Below the pieces are notes generated by a model, which saw only the letters and a program-made list of their open reading frames with translations, ran no database searches and was not told where the DNA came from. From positions 79,514 to 143,513 of the forward strand of contig PLZV01000043.1 of NCBI GenBank assembly GCA_003152315.1: DNA of 64,000 bases. The letters run 5' to 3'. The stretch comes from Verrucomicrobiota bacterium. Lineage in GTDB: Bacteria; Verrucomicrobiota; Verrucomicrobiia; Palsa-1439. Below, in pieces: positions 49,339-58,040 of the stretch. Position numbers and translations under genes: made by a program. Within the stretch, counting starts at the first letter, position 1. Every line of letters begins with the position of its first letter.

Positions 49339-51438
49339 ATGAGGAAATTCCGCTGGTGGATGCCCGTGGTTCTGGCGCTGTTGTGCGCTGCTACCTACCA
49401 CAACACGTTTCACGTTCCCTTCATCTTTGACGATCTCGCGAGCATCAGGCAGAATCCCGCTATCCGTCGGCTCTGGCCGCTGTCGGGGGTGATCGCCAGC
49501 GATCTTCCCATGCTGGTGGGGCGGCCGTTGATCAGCCTGTCCCTGGCGGTCAACTACGCCATCGGGGGCTACGACGTGATGGGCTGGCACCTCTTCAATC
49601 TAACGATCCATTTCCTCAATGCGCTGCTGGTCTTCGGTGTCGTGCGACGCGCGCAGGGGAGCAAGCCATCCGACCAAGACGGGCCGAGCCGGACGCTGTG
49701 GGTCGCGTATGCCGTAGCGGTTCTATGGATGCTGCATCCGTTGGTCACCGAGAGCGTGACGTACGTGTTGCAGCGGACAGAGCTGCTGATGGCGCTGTTT
49801 CTTTTGTTGACCTTGTACTGCTTCACTCGCGGGATTGAGTCCCCACACAAGGTGGTCTGGTTCGGCGCGGTGATTATGGCCTGCACGCTCGGGATGGGCA
49901 CGAAGGAGGTCATGGTGGTGACTCCGGTGCTCGTCCTTACCTACGATTCCATTTTCGTGGCTCGCTCGTGGCGCGCTGCGTTGCGCGAGCGTCGGGAACT
50001 ATACGCGGGCCTGATCGCGAGTTGGGTCGTGCTCGCGTCTCTGCTGATGACGACCAACCTGAAGGTGAAGTCAGGCCTCACCGTGGACACCCTGTCCGCG
50101 TGGAGCTATTTCAAAATGCAATGGACGGTGGTGGCGCATTACTTGCGGCTGGCGGTTTGGCCGCAGGGGCTGGTGCTGGATTATTCGGACTGGCCTCGGA
50201 AAACGGCCCTCGCTGTCGCACTGCCGTCAGCGGGACTATTGGCGGCACTGCTCGCCGGTACCGTGTGGGCAATCCGCCGCCGTTGGTGGTGGGGATTCTG
50301 GAGCGCATGGTTCTTCCTCCTACTGGGGCCGACGTCCAGTTTTTTGCCTTTACCGACGGAGCCCGCAACCGAGCGGAGAATGTATCTGCCGCTGGTGGCG
50401 GTAATCGCCGTCGTGCTGGGAGGCGGAGATCGTCTTTGCCGAAATCTCTGGGCTCGATTGGGCTGGCCCGACCACGTCCGCACTTGGCTGCAAGCCGGGT
50501 TGGTGATGGGATTGACGCTCGCTCTCGGTCTGGCCACGGTCCAAAGAAACGCGCAGTATCATAGCGCGGAATCCATCTGGGCCGATGTAGTTGCCAAGTA
50601 CCCGGATAGCTACCGCGGTCACGCCAATCTTGGCCTCGCCTTGCTGGACGACGACCGTCCGAAAGAGGCCATTCCCCATTTTATCGACGCGTTGCTCATC
50701 GACCCGAACGAGCCAGATTTGCGCTGCAACCTGGCGAGCGCACTGGCGATGAGTGGGGCAACGAACCAAGCGATCGCTGAATTGCAGGAGACGCTCCGTC
50801 ACGCACCCAACCACGCCCCCGCCCATGGGATCTTGGCCGACATGTTGGCGGGTCGGGGCGATCAGCAGGCTGCCTTGGAGCATTACGCGGCCGCGCTCGC
50901 AATTAATCCGGACGAGCAAACTGCGCGCTTCAATCTGGCCCAATTACTCACCCGCATGGGCGAGCGCGAGGGAGCCATCACACAGTTTAGGGAAGTGCTG
51001 CGGCTCGACCCGAGGAACGCGACGGCCCACTACAACCTCGCCAATTTGCTGGTTGAGAGCGGCCACGAGGCCGAGGCCATCTCACACTACATCAACGCGG
51101 CGCGATTTGATCCCCATAACGCCCACAGCCAGATCAATCTCGGCAATCTGTTCCTCAAACTGGGACGTGCGGATGACGCCATCGCCGCCTACACGGCCGC
51201 ATTGCGCGCGGATCCAACCGCGTTCAAGGCCCACAATAACCTGGCAGTGATCCTGGCCAGCCGCGGGGATTTGGTTCATGCCGCCGATCATTTCCGTGAG
51301 GCGGTGCGTCTCAACCCGGATGCACCCGAGGTGCACAGCGAACTGGCGGAAGTGTTGGACCGGCAGGGACTGCATGAGGAAGCCCGGCGCCAACTCGCGG
51401 AAGCGCAGAGACTCCGTGAGACGAGCGGCCCACATTGA
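49339..51438 (+). CDS. TMTC-like membrane protein with C-terminal TPRs
   Basis: 699 residues. First half: FIFDDLASIRQNPAIRRLWPL with the acidic motif, LHPLVTESVTYVLQRTELLMALF, and many helices (the GT-C/TMTC layout). Second half: TPR units such as YRGHANLGLALLDDDRPKEAI, AALEHYAAALAINPDEQTARFNLA and HYNLANLLVESGHEAEAISHY. Related to the proteins at 41807 and 51985. Likely extracytoplasmic glycosyl transfer or protein interaction. Confidence 0.85.
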   Translation: MRKFRWWMPVVLALLCAATYHNTFHVPFIFDDLASIRQNPAIRRLWPLSGVIASDLPMLVGRPLISLSLAVNYAIGGYDVMGWHLFNLTIHFLNALLVFGVVRRAQGSKPSDQDGPSRTLWVAYAVAVLWMLHPLVTESVTYVLQRTELLMALFLLLTLYCFTRGIESPHKVVWFGAVIMACTLGMGTKEVMVVTPVLVLTYDSIFVARSWRAALRERRELYAGLIASWVVLASLLMTTNLKVKSGLTVDTLSAWSYFKMQWTVVAHYLRLAVWPQGLVLDYSDWPRKTALAVALPSAGLLAALLAGTVWAIRRRWWWGFWSAWFFLLLGPTSSFLPLPTEPATERRMYLPLVAVIAVVLGGGDRLCRNLWARLGWPDHVRTWLQAGLVMGLTLALGLATVQRNAQYHSAESIWADVVAKYPDSYRGHANLGLALLDDDRPKEAIPHFIDALLIDPNEPDLRCNLASALAMSGATNQAIAELQETLRHAPNHAPAHGILADMLAGRGDQQAALEHYAAALAINPDEQTARFNLAQLLTRMGEREGAITQFREVLRLDPRNATAHYNLANLLVESGHEAEAISHYINAARFDPHNAHSQINLGNLFLKLGRADDAIAAYTAALRADPTAFKAHNNLAVILASRGDLVHAADHFREAVRLNPDAPEVHSELAEVLDRQGLHEEARRQLAEAQRLRETSGPH

Positions 51439-51459
51439 TCCTCTCTCGGCCGGGGAGAA

Positions 51460-51954
51460 TCAGCTTGATGCCGCCGGCTGCCCGCTGCTCAATTTCACTG
51501 CGAAGTCCGCCAGGATCGGTTTCGCCAGCCGAACGTAATCGACGTATTTCATTTTGATCGCGTCGCTGTGGGTGCCCGCCTCAAACACCAGCTTGTCGGC
51601 ATCGGCGACGCCCCGATCCAGGTAGGTCGCGACACCGTACAAGTGACCGAAGGGTGGCATCGTGCCGATGGCGCAATCGGGGAATAGCGCCTTGAACTCC
51701 GCTTCCACAGCCACCGCCGTCGGCCGGCCCGTGATCTTGCCAAGTTTTTCCAGGTCGATACGGCGGTCCGTCGGCAGCACCGCCATGAGCAATTCCTCGC
51801 CACTCTTGACCATCACCACTTTGGCGCGGTCTTTTCCTTTCACGTGCTCGATCGCCGCGAGTTCGTGTGAGGTGAAGGCCTCGGGGTGATGCAAAACCTC
51901 GTAACGCATCTTGCTCTCGTCCAAAAAATCAATCAACCGGGTCGGTATTCCCAT
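51460..51954 (-). CDS. YbaK/ProX-type aminoacyl-tRNA deacylase
   Basis: 164 residues. Family pattern: YEVLHHPEAFTSHELAAIEHVKGKDRAKVVMVKSGEELLMAVLP, then LGKITGRPTAVAVEAEFKALFPDCAIGTMPPFG, the region of the editing pocket with the conserved Lys in AKVVMVK. Clears mischarged tRNA (Cys- or Ala-tRNAPro). Start at ATG 51954 fits the family length. Confidence 0.92.
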   Translation of the reverse strand: MGIPTRLIDFLDESKMRYEVLHHPEAFTSHELAAIEHVKGKDRAKVVMVKSGEELLMAVLPTDRRIDLEKLGKITGRPTAVAVEAEFKALFPDCAIGTMPPFGHLYGVATYLDRGVADADKLVFEAGTHSDAIKMKYVDYVRLAKPILADFAVKLSSGQPAASS

Positions 51955-51984
51955 GGCTCACTATAACTCGCCACTGCGCAATCG

Positions 51985-53703
51985 TCATCTTCCTTTGCCG
52001 CCGATTAACGCGATAAACCGCCCCTCGTACGCGGGGTCGGCGCGCAGCGAGCTTAGCTCGCCATCACGCGTCGCCAACGTTGCGTACTCCGGTTGCGCCG
52101 CGATCACCGCCTGCAATTCATCATAGGCCTCCGCCAGCCGACCCAGCCGCGCATAAGTGCAAGCCAGGTTATATCGCGCCGCCCACAACGTCCCATTCCC
52201 TTTGACGGCCTGCTGGAGTTGCTCGACAGCCAGGTCGTACGCGTGGGTCTTGAGATAAATCGCTCCCAGTGTCGCGCGCGCCATCGGCAGTTGCGGCGTG
52301 TGGGGATCGGAATAGTTCACGGCGCGCTCGGCAGTCACGCGAGCTTCCGTCAGGTGCCCCGTTTTCAGCAGTGCCATCGCGGCATTGTAATTCGCCAGCG
52401 GATCATTGGGAAAATCCGCGAGCACCTCACCCCACAACGATAGGTCGTCCCGCCACACGCCAATCTGTTGGCGCGTCCGCATTCCAAGAAAAACCAGCCA
52501 TAACCCTATCGTCACCGACAGGGTGGCCTTAAACAGCAACGGACCGCGCCGCCATAACCATAAGATTCCGCTGCTGAATGCGATCAATACCGGCACCATC
52601 GCGAGGTACGCATAGCGGTCAGCCACTGCCTGGCCGCCCACCTGTAACAATCCCAACACGGGCCCGAGCAGGGCGAGGTAACTCCACCATGCCGCTACCA
52701 GCACCGGCATCCTCTCTCGTTGCCACACCGCCACGACCGTGACGACCATGCAAAACAACAGCGGCACGAGAAACTCCTCGCTGTGCAAACTAATCTGGCC
52801 ATTCAACGGATAAAATGGCGAGAGCCACGCGGGCCAAACCAGTTTCCACAGGTAGAAGACCACGCCCCGTGTCGCCACCAACACCCGCGCCCAAAACGTG
52901 TACTCGACCAATCCTTCCAGGTGCTCCTGCGCCGCGACCGCTCCCACGGCTGCGGCGGCGCTCAGGACAATCATCAGCCATTTTCCCCTAAGCAAAAGCC
53001 ACCAGCGGCGTTCCGCGTGCCGGCGCAACGGAAAAAAATCCAACGCGAGCATCACCAGCGGCAGACTTACCGCTACCGGTTTCGTCAGGAGCGCGACCGC
53101 CTGCAGCACGACGGTCGTCCACCACCAACCGCGTTTTGGTTTGCCGCCGCTGCCGACGGCGCGCACGTACGCGCACAACGCCGCCACCATCCACATCGCG
53201 CACAGCGATCCGTTGCGCTCGGCCAGCCAAGACACCGATTCCACCTGCAAGGGATGAATCCCGCAAACCAGCGCGATTCCCGCGCTCATCGCCAGCCGTT
53301 CCGGCGTCCGAACATCTCTCACCGCCCCGGTCAGCAGCCATACCAAAGTCCCCACGAGCGCGACGTAAATGCCGTGCAATATCCAATTTGTCGCGTGATG
53401 CCCGGCGGCTGTCATTCCCCAAACCTGGTAGTCCGCCAAATGCGTCATCCACGCGATCGGCTGGAGATAAAACGGCTGCAGCGATGTCCACATCCAGCAC
53501 AGCGATGACCACGAGAATCTCCCCATCCGCGCCAACTCCGCGAGGTAGATCTGGTCGTCCCAATTGACAAAACCGTTGGCGAGCACGGGCCGAAAGACCC
53601 AGAGCGAAACCAAGGAAACCGCGAGTAGCAAGTAAATGAGAAGTCGATTCGACGGGCCCTGCGTCGGCTGCACCGCTCCGTCCACGCTACGCTCCGGTTT
53701 CAT
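51985..53703 (-). CDS. TMTC-like membrane protein with TPRs (third copy)
   Basis: About 572 residues from ATG 53703, seven bases after the CAAX protease stop. Same layout: FVNWDDQIYLAELARM, GIHPLQVESVSWLAERNGSL, multiple helices, then TPR-like repeats (DPLANYNAAMALLKTGHLTEARVTAERAV). Operon with the PEP-CTERM-type protease upstream suggests surface-protein processing or glycosylation. Confidence 0.85.
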   Translation of the reverse strand: MKPERSVDGAVQPTQGPSNRLLIYLLLAVSLVSLWVFRPVLANGFVNWDDQIYLAELARMGRFSWSSLCWMWTSLQPFYLQPIAWMTHLADYQVWGMTAAGHHATNWILHGIYVALVGTLVWLLTGAVRDVRTPERLAMSAGIALVCGIHPLQVESVSWLAERNGSLCAMWMVAALCAYVRAVGSGGKPKRGWWWTTVVLQAVALLTKPVAVSLPLVMLALDFFPLRRHAERRWWLLLRGKWLMIVLSAAAAVGAVAAQEHLEGLVEYTFWARVLVATRGVVFYLWKLVWPAWLSPFYPLNGQISLHSEEFLVPLLFCMVVTVVAVWQRERMPVLVAAWWSYLALLGPVLGLLQVGGQAVADRYAYLAMVPVLIAFSSGILWLWRRGPLLFKATLSVTIGLWLVFLGMRTRQQIGVWRDDLSLWGEVLADFPNDPLANYNAAMALLKTGHLTEARVTAERAVNYSDPHTPQLPMARATLGAIYLKTHAYDLAVEQLQQAVKGNGTLWAARYNLACTYARLGRLAEAYDELQAVIAAQPEYATLATRDGELSSLRADPAYEGRFIALIGGKGR

Positions 53704-53710
53704 GTTCAAC

Positions 53711-54343
53711 TCACCAGAATTTCCAATCGCCGCGGGACAAGACCCACGCCGCCAGCGCCGCGTTGCTCACGGCATGCGCGATGACGCAGGAAAAGACGTC
53801 CTTGCGTTTGTAGTAGAGCCAATTGTACAGCGCCCCGCAGACCAGCCCCGCCAGCCACTCGTTGTGCTCCGCCCCGAACAGGGCCACCGTCACCACGAAC
53901 GATAGTCCGGTGAACGTGCCGACCGGCACGCTCTTGAAATCCTCCTTCACCAGCCAGCGAATCAGGAACGCGCGCCAGAACAATTCCTCCATCACCGGCA
54001 CCACGATCACCGCACCCAGAACGCGAAACGTAAGGAACATGTTCCGCTGCGCCAGCGATGAGAGGATCGTCGGATCGAACACTGCCCCGCTGCCGTGCTT
54101 CGGATAATACGGATCGATGCCAATCCAGATCGCTATCGCCACCAGTCCGACGATGACCGCCAGCAGGGAAAATCCCGGCCGCAACTCCTCGTACTCCTTG
54201 CGAAAGTAAATCAGCGCAACCGCCACCGCGATGACCTTTGCCGGATAAACCCATAACAAGTTCGCGTTCGTCTGCACTAGCAGGAACGCGGAGTAAATCG
54301 CCATTGGCACGACGTACGGAAGCCACGCTTTGGATTTCATCAT
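53711..54343 (-). CDS. CPBP/CAAX-type membrane protease, PEP-CTERM-associated form
   Basis: 210 residues (ATG at 54343 or 54340). Multi-helix protein with VVPVMEELFWRAFLIRWLV (the EExxxR motif), LFGAEHNEWLAGLVCGALYNW (His-x4-type motif) and IAHAVSNAAL, the three CPBP signatures. Closest in form to the CAAX prenyl protease-related family (pepcterm_CAAX) found in exosortase-bearing genomes. May process PEP-CTERM precursors such as the product of 8363. Co-transcribed with the TMTC-like gene after it. Confidence 0.87.
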   Translation of the reverse strand: MMKSKAWLPYVVPMAIYSAFLLVQTNANLLWVYPAKVIAVAVALIYFRKEYEELRPGFSLLAVIVGLVAIAIWIGIDPYYPKHGSGAVFDPTILSSLAQRNMFLTFRVLGAVIVVPVMEELFWRAFLIRWLVKEDFKSVPVGTFTGLSFVVTVALFGAEHNEWLAGLVCGALYNWLYYKRKDVFSCVIAHAVSNAALAAWVLSRGDWKFW

Positions 54344-54718
54344 GATGCGGGTCGCACTCTACAGTCAGTCAGCCTCAAAAGTCATTCCGAACCTATGGGG
54401 CTGCCGCGGTCCGCCGGCGTATGATTTGATGGGAACATTGGGTGATTTTTCCTCAAAAAGACCTCCAAAATGGGTTCGTTTTTCCAGAACGAACCCATTT
54501 GCAAATTCGACTGCAAACGTCATAAATAACTGTTGATACGTGTGATACATCAGAAAACATGCGGAAATAAATTGGGTTCGTTTCGCAGAAACGTATACGG
54601 GCCCCTCTTCTTGCCTCCCGTGGCGTCTTCGCAGTAGAGAATCACGCCATATTGTCACGCCGCCACTGTAGATTTCCATGTCGAAAGACATGCCACATCC
54701 TATCACTATCGAAATACG
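54344..54718. other. Intergenic region with palindromic hairpin
   Basis: Holds a perfect 12-bp dyad, AATGGGTTCGTT / AACGAACCCATT, with a 7-base loop (54469-54499), and about 70 bases on a second, partial copy, ATTGGGTTCG...CAGAAACG (54571-54593). No gene is convincing; a long minus frame here is a shadow of the CYTH gene. Confidence 0.6.
54469..54499. promoter_or_regulatory. Perfect 12-bp hairpin, operator or RNA structure
   Basis: AATGGGTTCGTT, 7-base loop, AACGAACCCATT. Lacks a following T-run, so not a plain terminator. Partial repeat at 54571 suggests a protein-binding site present twice. Confidence 0.5.
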
Positions 54719-54787
54719 ATGTCCAGAGGAAAAGACGCGCAGTGCCCGCAACCTTTCGACTTGCGCCTCCCAAAGCCCAACGCCAAT

Positions 54788-55300
54788 ATGTTCACCACGC
54801 ACACAATGAAATACGCAAAGCGTGAGTTTGAACGCCATTTTCTGCTGCGAGGCGAACCGCTGTCGCTTCCTTCGCAGTACGTGTCCATTCTCGACGCCTA
54901 CCTTGTAGACACAACCCTTCGCTTGCGGCGTGTGGTGAATTCTGACGGCACAAGTACCGTTTACAAGCTTACGCAGAAGAAGAAAGATGCCGACGGCCAG
55001 ATGTGGATCACCAACTTCTGCCTTACGGGGGCCGAAGCGACACTCTTTCGCGCGTTGCCGTCGGTTACGCTTGAAAAGCGCCGCTACCACATCGAGCAAG
55101 GTGCGGTGAGCCGCGCCATCGACATCGTGGAAAGCCTGCCCGAGAAAATTGTCCTTCTCGAAGTGGAAGGTGACGCCGCGGCTGATATACAAGAATCACC
55201 TTCTGGCTTCGATATTGTCCGAGAGGTCACCGACGAAGCGGAGTACACCGGATACGGTATCGCTCAACGCTCCGCCCTCTTCCTCAGTTCACGTCGTTAA
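54788..55300 (+). CDS. CYTH-like domain protein
   Basis: About 170 residues (starts at 54719, 54788 and 54806 are possible). CYTH-like pattern: an early EFERHFLL, ILDAYLVDTTLRLRRVVNSDG, YKLTQKKK, LEKRRYHI and VLLEVEGD. That gives the alternating ExExK-type, R-rich and E-rich strands of a triphosphate tunnel enzyme; the first motif is weakened (EFERHF). Likely a tripolyphosphatase or nucleotide-binding protein; substrate unknown. Next to a histidine phosphatase gene, which may point to phosphate-ester metabolism. Confidence 0.72.
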   Translation: MFTTHTMKYAKREFERHFLLRGEPLSLPSQYVSILDAYLVDTTLRLRRVVNSDGTSTVYKLTQKKKDADGQMWITNFCLTGAEATLFRALPSVTLEKRRYHIEQGAVSRAIDIVESLPEKIVLLEVEGDAAADIQESPSGFDIVREVTDEAEYTGYGIAQRSALFLSSRR

Positions 55301-55310
55301 TGGGAAAATT

Positions 55311-55946
55311 ATGAAAATACTACTCACCATGTTCCTTATTGGATTTACCATTTGCGTTCGCGTTGACGCACAAACCAATTCGGCCCCCTCAACTGCGACC
55401 TCCACGCAAGTGGAAACCATCGTCTGCATCCGCCATGGTGAAAAACCACCCGGAGGACTTGGGCAATTAACCTGCCGCGGCCTCAATCGCGCTCTGGCCC
55501 TACCTAAGGTGTTGCTTGCAAAATACGGCATCCCGCAGTTTGTTTTCGCGCCCAATCTCACCCAAAAAGTGGATGGTATGGATGAGAAGCAGGGACACTT
55601 CCCTCTTCGTCCGTTAATGACCATTGAACCTACCGCCATTCGCTGCGGCCTGCCTGTCAATATCCAGTTCGGCACCAAAGAAATCTCACGCCTCGAAAAC
55701 GAACTTCAGAAAGCGGCCTACAAAAGCGCTATCGTTTTTATCGCCTGGGAGCATGTTCTGCTCGACGATTTTGCAAAAAATGTGGTCAAAGCCTGTGGCG
55801 GCGACTCAACACAAGTTCCTCTCTGGCCGGCTGATGATTATGACACAATATTCGTCATTCAGATCAGCAGAAGCGAGGGACGAGAATCGGCTGCCTTTAC
55901 CATCGACCACGAGAACCTGGATAATTTAAGCGATACCTGCCCCTGA
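55311..55946 (+). CDS. Secreted histidine phosphatase superfamily protein
   Basis: 211 residues from ATG 55311. Signal peptide (MKILLTMFLIGFTICVRVDA), then VETIVCIRHGEKPPGG with the RHGE catalytic motif. AWEHVLLDDFAKN contains the second His of phosphoglycerate-mutase-like phosphatases. Exported phosphatase of unknown substrate. A longer frame extending to 55149 is excluded because it overlaps the CYTH gene. Confidence 0.78.
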   Translation: MKILLTMFLIGFTICVRVDAQTNSAPSTATSTQVETIVCIRHGEKPPGGLGQLTCRGLNRALALPKVLLAKYGIPQFVFAPNLTQKVDGMDEKQGHFPLRPLMTIEPTAIRCGLPVNIQFGTKEISRLENELQKAAYKSAIVFIAWEHVLLDDFAKNVVKACGGDSTQVPLWPADDYDTIFVIQISRSEGRESAAFTIDHENLDNLSDTCP

Positions 55947-55980
55947 ATTTGCCAAGGGGACACAACTCTGACTGCGATGC

Positions 55981-56666
55981 ATGGCCGTTTCCTTTGACCA
56001 GATTGTTCCTTGGGGACGCTCTCGCCGGGAATATGAATTGATGTTTTCCCTGAGTGCGGAAGATTTGTCAGGGGGAGTGCTCGACTGTGGAGCCGGCCCT
56101 GCCAGTTTCACAGCGGAGATGTCGGCGTCCAACATCCGTGCGGTTGCCGTTGATCCAATCTACGCGTTTTCTGGTTCCGAGATTTTGGCGCGGTTTGAAG
56201 CAGTCGTGGAACCGATGATTTCTCAGGTTCGGGCTACGCCAGAGGATTGGACATGGAGTTACCATCGAGACACCCAGACGATCTTTGTGCAAATCGCCGT
56301 GCTGCGATGGAGAAGTTTCTGGCAGACTACGAGCGGGGACTGCGCGAGCAACGCTACATCACGGGTGAACTACCTTCTCTTCCCTTCGATTCGGGCTCGT
56401 TTGGTCTCGCGGTTTGTTCCCATTTGCTCTTCCTCTATTCTGATCTGCTTTCAGAGGATTTTCACATTCGCTCAGTACTTGAACTCTGCCGGGTTGCCGG
56501 CGAGGTCCGCCTCTTCCCACTCTTGACGCTTCGCCGCGAGCTGTCCCCGCACCTGGCAGCGGTGCGTTCCGCTCTTGATTCCAAAGGATTGAACAGTGAA
56601 ATCGTGCGCGTGCATTACGAGCTACAGCGCGGCGGCAACCAGATGTTGAGGGTATATCGAGCCTGA
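55981..56666 (+). pseudogene. SAM methyltransferase-like gene with a frameshift
   Basis: The first frame (55981-) begins FDQIVPWGRSRREYELMFSL and GGVLDCGAGPASFTAEM, an AdoMet-binding motif I. Near 56270 (SYHRD) the family-like sequence continues in a different frame as HPDDLCANRRAAMEKFLADYERG and ELPSLPFDSGSFGLAVCSHLLF, then LELCRVAGEVRLFPLL, ending at 56666. Neither frame alone is a complete protein. A single-base loss is the simplest reading. It may be a true inactivation or a sequencing error. Confidence 0.75.
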
Positions 56667-56745
56667 CCGTAACACCCGTCATCCGCCGGGCCAGGGGCCA
56701 TCGGCTCTTGAGTTTTTGACCCGCTTTTAGTATACATAATGCGTC

Positions 56746-57030
56746 GTGAAATTGCTCTTGGTAGCAATGATGATTACTTCGCTTTCGGTTGCCGGTGTCT
56801 TTGCTGATAGCGCCGCTCCGGACAAGCCAAAAGAGTGGCCGTACGGACCGTACGACAAGCTTCACCGCGATCCCTCGCTCATCCAGAAGAATGAGATCCC
56901 CGTTATTCTGAGCCCACCTCCAGCGCGTCGGCAGATTCTCATCTATCGTGGCACTCAGCAAGAAGTTGTGCACCCAACAACAACCACGAACATCGTCATT
57001 GCTCCCAAGTCGGTGTTGCCTCCAAAATAG
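56746..57030 (+). CDS. Small secreted protein (94 aa)
   Basis: GTG start, signal peptide (MKLLLVAMMITSLSVAGVFA), then a Pro-rich mature part (KPKEWPYGPYDKLHRDPSLI, SPPPARRQILIYRG). No motif. A short exported protein of unknown function; convergent with the Mla cluster. Confidence 0.6.
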   Translation: MKLLLVAMMITSLSVAGVFADSAAPDKPKEWPYGPYDKLHRDPSLIQKNEIPVILSPPPARRQILIYRGTQQEVVHPTTTTNIVIAPKSVLPPK

Positions 57031-57040
57031 CACATCCCAA

Positions 57041-58039
57041 TCACTTCCCCTGTTCCGCCGGTCGCACGGGTGGCGCAGTTGACGCCGGCGCGTTGGTCTG
57101 ACTGTTCATCTTCTGGAAGACGCCGCGCAGGAGCCAGTGTTTCTTCAAGCCTTGCACCATGTTGTCGGTGTTCACCACCAGGCCGGAGATCTGCGTGAGG
57201 ATTTTGTCGTTCGACTCGACCTGGGCGTTGAGGTTGCTCGTGATGGCGGCGAGGTTCAGGATCGTGTCGTTCAGGCTCGCGACTACCGCAGTGAGATTTG
57301 TGTGCAGGTCGTTCGGGATGAGCCATTCGCCAAATGACCCGTGCGGGTCGCGGAGGTTCGTGGTGATGACGGTGAGGTTGGTAACCATCTGGTTCGCGTT
57401 GGCCGTAAGCTGCGCGGTATTGGTCAACACCATGTAAAGTTGATTGGTCAGCCCAAGAATATTGGGCAGCGCCGACTCGACGGTGCCGACCAATTTCTGT
57501 GCGCGATCGCCGAGCGAGGGTTGTTCATCGGGATCGAGCCGGACTCCCTTGTGCACTTTCCCAATCGGCACCCAGTGGTCGTGAATCCACAACTCCGATA
57601 TCTTCCCTCCAGCTTCCCGCACCGTCGGCATCCCCGTTTCGCCCGCCGTGATCTCCAAATCACGACCGCCCAGCAGGCCCACAGCCGCGATGCGCACCTT
57701 CGAATCCGACCAAATATAACCGTAGTAGGGCTGCCGAACTTCCATGCCGACGAATACTCGGTGCTCGGCGGGCGATTGCGCGGTAATGGTGGTGATGTTG
57801 CCAACTTCAAAACCCATGAGCACGATGGGGTCGCCGATTTTCAACCCCTCAGCGCTTTGCACGAAGGTAAAGTACGGACACTTCGGGATGAGCCAGCCCT
57901 TGCGTTGCGCAGTGTGATAGAGGTAATACCCAAACCCCACCAGCAGCACGAGCGCCGCCAGAAGCACGAAAAAACCGACGATCTTCTCGACGCGCCGCAA
58001 CCGCGTCCGCAATTGGGGAGTCAAATCCTGTATCGCCAT
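57041..58039 (-). CDS. mlaD: MlaD/MCE family lipid-transport protein
   Basis: 332 residues. One membrane helix (IVGFFVLLAALVLLVGFGYYLY), then the MCE domain (FVQSAEGLKIGDPIVLMGFEVGNIT), and a long helical part with VLTNTAQLTANANQMVTNL repeats. Third gene of the mlaE-mlaF-mlaD-like operon (minus strand). Binds lipid in the periplasm and passes it to or from the ABC permease. Confidence 0.9.
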   Translation of the reverse strand: MAIQDLTPQLRTRLRRVEKIVGFFVLLAALVLLVGFGYYLYHTAQRKGWLIPKCPYFTFVQSAEGLKIGDPIVLMGFEVGNITTITAQSPAEHRVFVGMEVRQPYYGYIWSDSKVRIAAVGLLGGRDLEITAGETGMPTVREAGGKISELWIHDHWVPIGKVHKGVRLDPDEQPSLGDRAQKLVGTVESALPNILGLTNQLYMVLTNTAQLTANANQMVTNLTVITTNLRDPHGSFGEWLIPNDLHTNLTAVVASLNDTILNLAAITSNLNAQVESNDKILTQISGLVVNTDNMVQGLKKHWLLRGVFQKMNSQTNAPASTAPPVRPAEQGK

Positions 58040-58040
58040 A

